Below are positions 1-6,180 of a stretch of DNA of 6,593 nt, piece after piece. Origin of the DNA: an uncultured Thermoanaerobacterales bacterium. Lineage in GTDB: Bacteria > Bacillota > Clostridia > Christensenellales > UBA1242. Under the pieces are notes generated by a model. It had not been told where the DNA came from, made no database searches, and was given only the letters and a program-made list of their open reading frames with translations. The first letter of the stretch is position 1; each line of letters starts with the position of its first letter. Both the position numbers and the translations under genes were made by a program. The stretch lies in the NCBI GenBank assembly GCA_949840475.1, contig CATKXA010000059.1, positions 1 through 6,593 of the forward strand, given 5' to 3'.

Positions 1-106
1 TTTTCAGCAAAAATTGTACCAAATGTATTATATTGCGACATTTAGTGCCATATTTAATATGATTTTTACATTATTATCAGCATTTTTGCAAATTTTACAT
101 CCATGA
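1..106 (+). CDS. Possible C-terminal end of an upstream gene (partial, hydrophobic)
   Basis: One frame is open from the left edge of the window to a TGA at 104-106. It encodes about 34 residues that include a hydrophobic stretch (YYIATFSAIFNMIFTLLSAF) able to span a membrane. The stop lies 6 nt before the TerL ATG and overlaps its SD region, which is the close packing expected inside a phage operon. The other two forward frames close early, at 43-45 and 60-62. T-rich non-coding DNA also gives hydrophobic translations, and an open stretch this short can occur by chance, so this is tentative. No family was recognised. If it is not coding, the stretch is a leader with no clear promoter. Confidence 0.33.
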   Translation, partial: FQQKLYQMYYIATFSAIFNMIFTLLSAFLQILHP

Positions 107-112
107 GGATTT

Positions 113-1561
113 ATGAAAAGAAGTCAAGTAAACAAAAAAATAATAACTCTAAATAAAGTCTTTTTAGAGCTTCAAAATAGAAAAAATAATCCACTTTCAA
201 GCTATAACAAAGGCGACAAAATACACAAAAAGCAATTAGAGTTCCATAAATCAACTAAGCGTAATAGGTGGGCATTTGGTGGCAACAGAAGCGGCAAAAC
301 TGAGTGTGGAGCAGTTGAAACTGTTTGGTTAGCACTCGGCATTCATCCGTACCGCGAGAATAGAGAAAATGTGTTTGGGTGGGTTGTTAGCCTATCTACA
401 AAAGTCCAAAAAGAGGTTGCTCAAGATAAAATACTCAAATATTTAGACAAAAAATATATCTCTGAAATTATTATGAACACAGGGAAAAAAGCAAGCCCTG
501 AATATGGAGTTATAGATACCATAGTCGTCAAAAACGTGTTTGGGGGACTTTCACGAATTTCCTTTAAATCTTGCGAAGAGGGCAGAGAGAAATTTCAAGG
601 CACTTCTCTAGACTTTGTTTGGTTTGATGAAGAGCCACCTGAAGATATTTACACCGAGTGCAGAATGCGTGTTCTTGATAAATGTGGAGATATATTTGGC
701 ACAATGACTCCGCTTAAAGGTCAAACGTACATATATGACCAAATTTATCTAAATTCTAATCATGACCCCGAAGTATTTAGCATTTTTATGGAATGGGCAG
801 ACAATCCATACCTAAGTCAAGAAGAGCTTAAACGTTTAAATTCATGCATGAGCCAAGAAGAGCTTACAAGCAGAAGATACGGCAAGTTCTTATCCAACAA
901 TAAGAGTATGGTTTATAAGGAATTTGACCAGAACATTCATGTTATCGAGCCTTTTACCGTGCCGCACGAATATTATGACAAAATATCAATCGACCCCGGC
1001 TTAAACAATCCACTATCTGCTCATTTTTATGCTTGCGATTACGACGGAAATGTTTATGTTATTGCTGAACATTTTGAAGCAGAGCAAACAGTGGAGTACC
1101 ACGCAAATAAAATCAAAGAAATAGCCAAAAACTTAAACTGGCCTAAGCGTAAAGACGGAAAAATCGAAGCACTTATAGATAGTGCAGCAAACCAAAAAAC
1201 TTTAGCAAGTAACAAAAGTGTGACCGAGCTATTTTTTGAAAACGGCATAGCTGTAAACCCGAATGTAAAAAAGGACTTATTCTCAGGGATTAGCAGAGTT
1301 AAGCGTTACTTAAAGGACGGAAATGGCAATAGTAAACTCTTTATATTTTCCAGTTGTGTAAACTTAATCCGTGAAATAAAGAGCTACTATTGGGGCAACG
1401 GGGATAATCCAGTAAAAAAAGATGACCACGCACTCGACGAATTAAGGTATTACATTATGGACAAACCAGAGCCTGCAGAGCTCGTAAATTACAAATCTGA
1501 AATCACAAAAAACAAGGAAAGACTATATAAGCAATTAAGACAAAACAAACGCAAATTTTAA
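113..1561 (+). CDS. terL: Phage terminase large subunit (TerL)
   Basis: This is the ATP-driven DNA packaging motor and headful nuclease, which docks on the portal, translocates DNA into the procapsid and cuts the concatemer. The N-terminal ATPase domain has a Walker A at residues 56-63 (GGNRSGKT) and a Walker B at 166-173 (LDFVWFDE, catalytic E173). A coupling motif with the sequence TMTP lies at 197-200. The C-terminal RNase H-like nuclease domain shows acidic residues in the expected places: D294 (IDPG), D356 (LIDSA), and D438/D442 within DDHALDELRYY (437-447). The layout fits Terminase_6N/6C-type proteins, and 482 aa is a normal full length. The ATG is preceded by GAGGA at 105-109. All key residues are present, so the protein should be functional. 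It heads the head-gene cluster. The 61-nt gap to the next gene is the longest within the cluster. Confidence 0.96.
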   Translation: MKRSQVNKKIITLNKVFLELQNRKNNPLSSYNKGDKIHKKQLEFHKSTKRNRWAFGGNRSGKTECGAVETVWLALGIHPYRENRENVFGWVVSLSTKVQKEVAQDKILKYLDKKYISEIIMNTGKKASPEYGVIDTIVVKNVFGGLSRISFKSCEEGREKFQGTSLDFVWFDEEPPEDIYTECRMRVLDKCGDIFGTMTPLKGQTYIYDQIYLNSNHDPEVFSIFMEWADNPYLSQEELKRLNSCMSQEELTSRRYGKFLSNNKSMVYKEFDQNIHVIEPFTVPHEYYDKISIDPGLNNPLSAHFYACDYDGNVYVIAEHFEAEQTVEYHANKIKEIAKNLNWPKRKDGKIEALIDSAANQKTLASNKSVTELFFENGIAVNPNVKKDLFSGISRVKRYLKDGNGNSKLFIFSSCVNLIREIKSYYWGNGDNPVKKDDHALDELRYYIMDKPEPAELVNYKSEITKNKERLYKQLRQNKRKF

Positions 1562-1609
1562 ACAATTAGTATATTTTTTATATAAATATTAAGCAATTTT
1601 GCGTTTTTT
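1547..1609 (+). other. Long-loop inverted repeat spanning the TerL end and the intergenic gap
   Basis: AAACGCAAA (1547-1555, within the last TerL codons) is perfectly complementary to TTTGCGTTT (1598-1606). The right arm runs into a T tract up to 1609, and the SD of the next gene begins at 1611. The 42-nt loop is almost pure A/T and holds a small nested hairpin, TATAT (1570-1574) with ATATA (1580-1584). It could act as a weak terminator or RNA-processing signal between TerL and the rest of the head genes. With such a long loop and mostly A-T pairs, it could also be chance. Confidence 0.25.
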
Positions 1610-1610
1610 A

Positions 1611-1616
1611 AGAGGA
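1611..1616 (+). promoter_or_regulatory. Shine-Dalgarno that places the next start at TTG 1623
   Basis: AGAGGA lies 6 nt before a TTG at 1623-1625. A TTG at 1599 in the same frame has no purine-rich element upstream, and the SD would fall inside that longer reading. The next in-frame ATG lies about 70 codons further on and would remove the conserved N-terminal motif. The downstream TTG is therefore the best-supported start. Confidence 0.7.
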
Positions 1617-1622
1617 AATAAT

Positions 1623-2039
1623 TTGATCAACAAGACTACGCTTTTAAACAAAATAAAGAGAATCCTACTCAAAAAAGCTGAGGGGTATTTTTATAATGAA
1701 GAAGTACTCGAGTACGGCGAGGATAAAGCTGAAAAATTTTTATCAAATTGTGTCAGTGAGCAAATCAGTTTTCTTAAGTCAGATGATAAAATTAAAACTA
1801 AGAACAAGCCCTCCAAAAGTATAAAAGCCAATCCGAGCACTATGGTCTTACTCAAGAAGAAAATTACTTCACATCATGTACCACCAGATCTAGCTGCAAT
1901 TAAAATGTTGATTGAACTTATTAACTTGGAGCAATCTGAAGATAATACAATATCAAATCTATCTGATGAAGAACTGATAAAACTACGAGATGACACTATT
2001 AAAAAACTATTAGAAATGGAGGATAAAAATGAGAATTGA
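1623..2039 (+). CDS. Terminase small subunit-like protein lacking an HTH domain
   Basis: From the TTG at 1623 this encodes 138 aa. Two blocks resemble the C-terminal half of HTH-containing terminase small subunits. The first is LLKKAEGYFYNEEVLEY (residues 15-31), like the LLKRAxGYxYxE block. The second is KKKITSHHVPPDLAAIKMLIEL (78-99), like KHVPPDTTAIIFWL. Between them is a lysine- and serine-rich, probably flexible linker. The C-terminus is an acidic helix (NLSDEELIKLRDDTIKKLLEM). The N-terminal helix-turn-helix usually found before these blocks is missing, and the upstream frame is closed by stops, so it is not hidden by a frameshift. Small subunits recognise pac/cos DNA and regulate TerL, and the position next to terL supports that kind of role. 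The family match is from memory of motifs, not a search. It could instead be an accessory packaging factor, with the true TerS encoded to the left of the window. The last 11 nt overlap the next gene. Confidence 0.55.
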   Translation: MINKTTLLNKIKRILLKKAEGYFYNEEVLEYGEDKAEKFLSNCVSEQISFLKSDDKIKTKNKPSKSIKANPSTMVLLKKKITSHHVPPDLAAIKMLIELINLEQSEDNTISNLSDEELIKLRDDTIKKLLEMEDKNEN

Positions 2040-2217
2040 AAAATGTTTAAAAAACATTAGATGCGATGAGGCAAGGTGCAAAAACTTTGCAAAGTATTCT
2101 TTAACAACTTCAAGCTATAAAGGCAACTTTAATTTTTGTGAGGAATGCTTTTTAAGTTTAAAGAATAGCATTGGCAAATTAATCAAAACGGAAAAAAAGA
2201 AAGAAAAGGATGACTAA
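2029..2217 (+). CDS. Small four-cysteine (zinc-finger-like) protein, unknown function
   Basis: This encodes 62 aa with cysteines at 12, 17, 37 and 40. The CX4C...CX2C pattern, with about 19 residues between the pairs, looks like a zinc-ribbon or treble-clef site. A further cysteine at 6 may be extra. The C-terminus is strongly basic, ending in a lysine-rich tail (TEKKKEKDD), which could help nucleic-acid contact. The ATG at 2029 has a strong GGAGG at 2018-2022 and overlaps the end of the preceding gene by 11 nt, so translation is probably coupled. A gene this small kept between the packaging and portal genes suggests a role in packaging or head assembly, but that is inference only. Zinc binding is predicted from spacing alone. 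Confidence 0.8.
   Translation: MRIEKCLKNIRCDEARCKNFAKYSLTTSSYKGNFNFCEECFLSLKNSIGKLIKTEKKKEKDD
2205..2210 (+). promoter_or_regulatory. Shine-Dalgarno that places the portal start at ATG 2219
   Basis: AAAGGA ends on the A of an in-frame ATG at 2210, so it cannot serve that codon. It lies 8 nt before the ATG at 2219, which is normal spacing. Starting at 2219 shortens the portal by three residues and leaves 1 nt after the previous stop codon (2215-2217) instead of an overlap. Confidence 0.65.
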
Positions 2218-2218
2218 A

Positions 2219-4150
2219 ATGAACAAAAATATTAAAAACGCAAAATCGACAGCAAAATCACATAAAAATACTGCAAATTGCATAAAAGAGCACTTTTACT
2301 ATAGCGAAGATGAGGATAAAGTTATAGTAAACAGCATACTTAAAGATTTTGAAAAACGTCAACAAGAACGTAAACCCTACGAACTTGCTTGGGAACTAAA
2401 CATGAATTTTATGTTAGGAAACCAATACTCATACATCAACTTAACTGGCGAAATTGAAGACTCGCCTAAAAATTATTATTGGGAAGAAAGAGAGGTTTAT
2501 AACCACATTGCTCCAATAGTGGAAACTAGACTTGCAAAGCTTGGCAAGGTAAGACCAACTGTATCTGTTAGACCAACCAGCAGCGAGCAAGGAGATGTGT
2601 ATTGTGCTAAGCTTTCAAAAGCAATACTAGCAAGCTTAACAGATAAAATCAATTTATCTGAAATCATAACTAACGCAACACTTTGGAGCGAAATAACAGG
2701 CACATCATTTTACAAACTCACTTGGGATGAAGAAGGCGGCGACACCATTGCTAAAGATGGCGAAAAAGAGATTAGAACAGGAGATATTTCATTGTCTGTT
2801 TGTCCTCCTTTTGAAATTTTCCCAGACTCAGCTGGTTACACAGACATTGAAAGTTGTGAGAGCCTTATCCATGCAAGAGTATACTCAGCTAGCAAAGTTG
2901 AGGATATCTGGAATGTGAAGGTTGAAGGTAAGGATTTAGACTGTTTTTCTCTTTCAAACACCTTTGTAAAAAACTTTATTACTGGGCTTAGCAACGTGCC
3001 AAAAATCTCTCACAGCCAAAAGCATGACCATGTTTTGGTCTTAGAAAAGTACCAAAAACCAACTGATACATATCCAAAAGGAAGATTGACCATTGTTGCA
3101 GGCGATAAGCTTGTGTACGACGGAGAAATGCCATACAAAGTTGGAATTGATAATACATATCAATATCCATTCATAAAGCAAGTTTCATCAGCTCAAGTGG
3201 GCAGTTTCTGGGGCATTAGCGTCATTGAAAGATGCATTCCAATACAACGTGCTTACAACGCAATCAAAAACAAAAAGCACGAGTTTATGTCAAGACTAGC
3301 TTCGGGTGTACTTGCCGTAGAGGACGGGTCTGTTGATATCGACAATATTGAAGAAGAGGGTCTAGCACCTGGTAAAATACTTGTATATAGAAATGGTAGC
3401 ACACCTCCAAGGTTTATAGACCCAGGTTCAGTTCCATACGAGTTCAATTCTGAAGAGGATAGACTGCTAAATGAGTTTATTACAGTTAGTGGCGTAAGTG
3501 AATTCATGCGAGATAGCTCTGTACCAGCTTCAGTATCAAGTGGAACGGCGTTAAGCCTTTTGATCGAACAAGATGAAACCAGACTTTCAGTAACAGCCGA
3601 ATATATTCGCAGTGCAGTTAAAAAAATAGCCCAATATATCATTAGGTTATACAAACAATTTGCAACAAGTAAACGTCTTAGCAAAATAACTGATGAAAAT
3701 GGTGACATTGAGATATTTTATTGGAATGGTACACAGCTCACAAGCGATGATGTTGTGCTCGATACAACAAATGAATTAACAGAAACACCTGCTCAAAGAA
3801 AAACCATGCTTCTAGACCTATACCGAAACGGTCTTCTAAACGACGAAAACGGGAAGCTATCTAATAGAACACGAGCAAAAATACTTGAAGCACTAGGTTT
3901 TGGAGTTTGGGAAAACAACACTGAAGTTTATCACTTGCACATTAAAAAAGCTATCAAAGAGAACTTGTCCTTAGCAAATATAGTTCCTCTTGAAATAGAC
4001 GACCACCAAGTTCACATTGATGAACATACCAAATTTATTTTGTCTGATGAAAGCTCCAAGTTTTCTAGCGAGCATATTAAAAAACTTTCAGACCACATTA
4101 TCGCACATAAATCTATGCTCTACGCACTAAGTGCAAATCAAAATTCGTAA
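2219..4150 (+). CDS. Phage portal protein
   Basis: The portal forms the dodecameric ring at the capsid vertex that nucleates head assembly, docks the terminase motor and conducts DNA. From the ATG at 2219 the protein is 643 aa, in the range of large P22-like portals. Recognisable segments are the N-terminal WELNMNFMLGNQYSYI (residues 58-73) and NHIAPIVETRLAKLGKVRP (95-113), which precedes a VSVRPTSS stretch. GSFWGISVIERCIPIQRAYN (328-347) begins the long-helix core. GVSEFMRDSSVPASVSSGTA (425-444) runs into SLLIEQDETRLS, the SG-A-L-LIEQ pattern of the portal stem/clip region. Its place between the terminase genes and the scaffold/capsid genes is the canonical one. The upstream ATG at 2210 would add MTK and remains possible. 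No frameshift or missing segment is visible. Confidence 0.92.
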   Translation: MNKNIKNAKSTAKSHKNTANCIKEHFYYSEDEDKVIVNSILKDFEKRQQERKPYELAWELNMNFMLGNQYSYINLTGEIEDSPKNYYWEEREVYNHIAPIVETRLAKLGKVRPTVSVRPTSSEQGDVYCAKLSKAILASLTDKINLSEIITNATLWSEITGTSFYKLTWDEEGGDTIAKDGEKEIRTGDISLSVCPPFEIFPDSAGYTDIESCESLIHARVYSASKVEDIWNVKVEGKDLDCFSLSNTFVKNFITGLSNVPKISHSQKHDHVLVLEKYQKPTDTYPKGRLTIVAGDKLVYDGEMPYKVGIDNTYQYPFIKQVSSAQVGSFWGISVIERCIPIQRAYNAIKNKKHEFMSRLASGVLAVEDGSVDIDNIEEEGLAPGKILVYRNGSTPPRFIDPGSVPYEFNSEEDRLLNEFITVSGVSEFMRDSSVPASVSSGTALSLLIEQDETRLSVTAEYIRSAVKKIAQYIIRLYKQFATSKRLSKITDENGDIEIFYWNGTQLTSDDVVLDTTNELTETPAQRKTMLLDLYRNGLLNDENGKLSNRTRAKILEALGFGVWENNTEVYHLHIKKAIKENLSLANIVPLEIDDHQVHIDEHTKFILSDESSKFSSEHIKKLSDHIIAHKSMLYALSANQNS

Positions 4151-4162
4151 AGGAATAAATAT

Positions 4163-4912
4163 ATGGAAAATACTAACATGGAACAACCCATAGATGCTAA
4201 CAATGGAAATGCACAAGAGCAAATCTTAATAACAAATAGTCCAACTGAAAATAGCAATCAAGAGGGCTCCACTTTTGGGAAATTTAAAGATGCAACAAGT
4301 TTATTAAACGCTTATAAAACTCTTGAAAAAGAGTTCACAAAAAAAAGTCAAAAACTATCTACGCTATTAAAAAATCAAGCAAATAGCGAAGAAAGTACTG
4401 CAAATATAGGCAAAAATGACATTTTAGATGATAAAAATTGCGTTTTTAATAAGAATGACGATATTAATGATACTATCAAAAAGCAAGATATGAATAATAT
4501 TAGAGAGCCGCTATATAAGCAAAAATCATGGCTAAGTAAAGTAAACAGCTTTTTTGAAAGTAACAGTGATGCAAAAAAGTACGCACCAGAAATAGCAGAC
4601 ATAATTCTAGCTGACAAAGATTTATCTTGCAGTGAGAACTGCTTAAATTACGCGTACAATATTGCAAAAGCCAAAGCTTATGTTGAACCTGCAAAACTTT
4701 TAGATGACCCAAACTTTATCAAACAAATTCTTTCTAATGAAAACATAAAAAATAAAATCATACAAAGTTATATTGATGAAATTAGAAAGAGCAAACAAAA
4801 TTTGAGGGTTATTTCTGGGACTGTTGACGATATTAGTTTTGCCCCAACAAAAAGTAAACCCAAGAATTTAAAAGAAGCTTCTTTAGTTTTTAAAAAATAT
4901 TTAGAATCATAA
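4163..4912 (+). CDS. Scaffold-like capsid assembly protein
   Basis: This encodes 249 aa. The N-terminus (about 1-36) is acidic, polar and probably disordered. It is followed by a helical block, FGKFKDATSLLNAYKTLEKE (39-58), continuing FTKKSQKLSTLLK. This FK-LL-AY-LE-EFT-KSQ pattern is typical of scaffold proteins placed just before the capsid gene. A low-complexity Asn/Asp/Lys linker (about 75-115) leads to a second helical region with SKVNSFFESNSDAKKYAPEI (125-144). The C-terminus is basic, with a PTKSKPKNLKEASLVFKKYL tail, a plausible capsid-binding end. Scaffolds guide capsid subunits into a correctly sized procapsid and then leave or are degraded. I see no serine-protease or ClpP-like motif, so a fused protease is unlikely. 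AAAGGA at 4149-4154 lies 8 nt before the ATG. The function rests on position and general composition more than on a unique motif. Confidence 0.75.
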   Translation: MENTNMEQPIDANNGNAQEQILITNSPTENSNQEGSTFGKFKDATSLLNAYKTLEKEFTKKSQKLSTLLKNQANSEESTANIGKNDILDDKNCVFNKNDDINDTIKKQDMNNIREPLYKQKSWLSKVNSFFESNSDAKKYAPEIADIILADKDLSCSENCLNYAYNIAKAKAYVEPAKLLDDPNFIKQILSNENIKNKIIQSYIDEIRKSKQNLRVISGTVDDISFAPTKSKPKNLKEASLVFKKYLES

Positions 4913-4932
4913 CACACAATTAAGGAGAAAAA

Positions 4933-6135
4933 ATGGTTACTTTACAAACCGCAGACAACGCATTAAAAGAAGTATATCTAGGCGTAGTAGCCGACCAACT
5001 AAATACTTCAATCAACCCATTGCTTGCAAGAATTAACCAAACCACATCAGACGTTTGGGGTAAAGAAATAAGAAAGTTAGCCCCATATGGAATCAATGGT
5101 GGTATTGGTGCTGGGGACGAGGATGGTACTTTGCCATCAGCAGCAGGCAACAACTACGCTCAATTCGTACTTGAGCTTAAAAACCTTTATGGTAAAATTG
5201 AAATTTCTGACAAAGCTGTCAGAGCATCAGCATCATCCGCAGGTGCTTTTGTAAATCTATTAAACGCTGAAATGGAAGGACTGATCAAAGCTAGTAGCTT
5301 TAACTTTGGTAGAATGCTTTACGGAGATGGCAGTGGCGTTTTAGCAAACATTACATCAAACTCTACTAATTCTATCACTGTTGACGCTGTAACTAACCTT
5401 GTTGAAGGTATGGTTGTTGATATTATTGACGCGTCAAATGGGTCAGTAGTAAATAACGGCAACGCAAGAAGAATTACATCTATAAATCGTGCAACTAAAA
5501 CTGTAAACATTTCAGGCACAGCACTATCAGCAGATGCATACAAGCCAACAGAATCTGCTTCATATGCAATTTGTGTACAAGGTTCATATGGCAAAGAATT
5601 GACTGGTCTTTCAGCAATATTTAGTGGCACTGGTTCACTATATGGTTTGAGCCGTAGTGAATACAGCTGGATGATTCCATACATGAAAGACATTAAAAAT
5701 GGCAACACAGCAACTGACATTTCTGATGTCATCATGCAAACAGCTATTGATAACTTAGAAGAAAACTTTGACAGCAAAGTAGACTTTATTGTTTGCTCAG
5801 CTGGCGTTAAAAGAAACTACCAAGAGTACTTTACAAGTTACAGAACAAATATTGACATTATGGACATCGCAGGTGGTTATAAAGCAATGTCTTACAATGG
5901 TATTCCACTTGTTTCAGACAAGTTTGTTAAACCAAACACTATGTATATGCTAAACACAAAAGCATTCAATTTGCATCAACTTTGCGATTGGCAATGGTTA
6001 GAAGGCGAAGATGGAAGAGTTATTAAACAAACTCAAAACAAACCAACATACACTGCAACACTTGTTAAATATGCAGACATTATTTGCGACCAACCAAGTG
6101 GTCAAGCAATGATTACAGGAATTAAGGAGTCTTAA
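4933..6135 (+). CDS. Major capsid protein, HK97 fold with inserted beta-rich domain
   Basis: This encodes the 400-aa shell subunit. The order of segments fits the HK97 fold: an N-terminal region (1-50), then a glycine-rich loop (GINGGIGAGDEDGTLPSAAG, 53-72) in the E-loop region. ELKNLYGKIEISDKAVRAS (81-99) follows. The probable spine helix is AGAFVNLLNAEMEGLIKASS (103-122), running into FNFGRMLYGDGSG. Residues about 138-218 are beta-prone (ITVDAVTNLVEGMVVDII and RITSINRATKTVNISG) and look like an insertion domain. The A-domain-like C-terminal half contains VDFIVCSAGVKRNYQEYF (283-300) and the common capsid motif YNGIPLVSDKFV (321-332). The SD is a strong AAGGAG at 4922-4927, 5 nt from the ATG, as expected for the most abundant virion protein. 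The last codons contain a second AAGGAG, and the stop is followed at once by a hairpin. Confidence 0.9.
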   Translation: MVTLQTADNALKEVYLGVVADQLNTSINPLLARINQTTSDVWGKEIRKLAPYGINGGIGAGDEDGTLPSAAGNNYAQFVLELKNLYGKIEISDKAVRASASSAGAFVNLLNAEMEGLIKASSFNFGRMLYGDGSGVLANITSNSTNSITVDAVTNLVEGMVVDIIDASNGSVVNNGNARRITSINRATKTVNISGTALSADAYKPTESASYAICVQGSYGKELTGLSAIFSGTGSLYGLSRSEYSWMIPYMKDIKNGNTATDISDVIMQTAIDNLEENFDSKVDFIVCSAGVKRNYQEYFTSYRTNIDIMDIAGGYKAMSYNGIPLVSDKFVKPNTMYMLNTKAFNLHQLCDWQWLEGEDGRVIKQTQNKPTYTATLVKYADIICDQPSGQAMITGIKES

Positions 6136-6180
6136 TAAATTTATTCCCTCAATCGAGGGAATAAATTTTTAATAGCTATG
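6124..6180 (+). promoter_or_regulatory. Candidate hairpin-bridged ribosome binding site for the gene at 6178
   Basis: The ATG at 6178 has no SD in the usual window. A perfect AAGGAG is at 6124-6129, inside the last capsid codons, 48 nt upstream. Between them the RNA can fold: TTAA (6132-6135), a bulged T at 6136, then a 14-bp stem (6137-6150 with 6155-6168) and TTAA again (6169-6172). Folding leaves 2 nt before and 5 nt after the hairpin, giving an effective SD-to-ATG spacing of about 7 nt. Bridged sites of this kind are known from some phage T4 late genes. The base pairing is seen in the sequence, while the function is inferred. Confidence 0.45.
6137..6170 (+). terminator. Probable intrinsic terminator or attenuator after the capsid gene
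   Basis: A perfect 14-bp inverted repeat (6137-6150 with 6155-6168, core ATTCCCTC / GAGGGAAT) with the 4-nt loop AATC begins right after the capsid stop codon. The right arm runs into five T residues (6166-6170). The opposite strand shows only a short T run, so it is oriented for + strand transcripts. The next ATG is 7 nt beyond the T tract, leaving no room for a new promoter, so downstream expression would need read-through. It may equally protect the 3' end of capsid mRNA or shape the next ribosome binding site. Confidence 0.7.

Noticed and set aside
33..60. Promoter-like pair TTGCGA (33-38) and TAATAT (55-60) upstream of TerL
   Set aside because: Each box matches only four of six consensus positions with 16-nt spacing. 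In DNA this AT-rich such pairs arise by chance, and the region may be coding.
85..92. Palindrome TTTGCAAA before TerL as an operator
   Set aside because: An 8-bp AT-rich palindrome is expected by chance, and no second copy is seen nearby.
811..868. Short direct repeat encoding SQEEL twice in TerL
   Set aside because: It reflects a repeated helix-start pattern common in this part of TerL proteins and is too short and diverged to be a DNA repeat of interest.
1599..1622. Upstream TTG at 1599 as the start of the TerS-like gene
   Set aside because: It has no SD, and AGAGGA at 1611-1616 fits TTG 1623 instead.
3253..3708. 151-codon open frame on the minus strand
   Set aside because: It lies wholly antisense to the portal, its composition mirrors the portal codons and it has no neighbours on that strand.
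4339..4346. Run of eight A residues in the scaffold gene as a frameshift or slippage site
   Set aside because: Both alternative frames hit stops within about 15 codons, and the in-frame reading gives the conserved scaffold block, so no useful product is predicted.
4824..4852. TTGACG as a -35 box for a capsid promoter inside the scaffold gene
   Set aside because: No reasonable -10 box lies at the right distance, where the sequence reads ACAAAA.
5319..5777. 152-codon open frame on the minus strand
   Set aside because: It is antisense to the capsid gene, whose sense translation has clear capsid features. The antisense product shows no recognisable domain.
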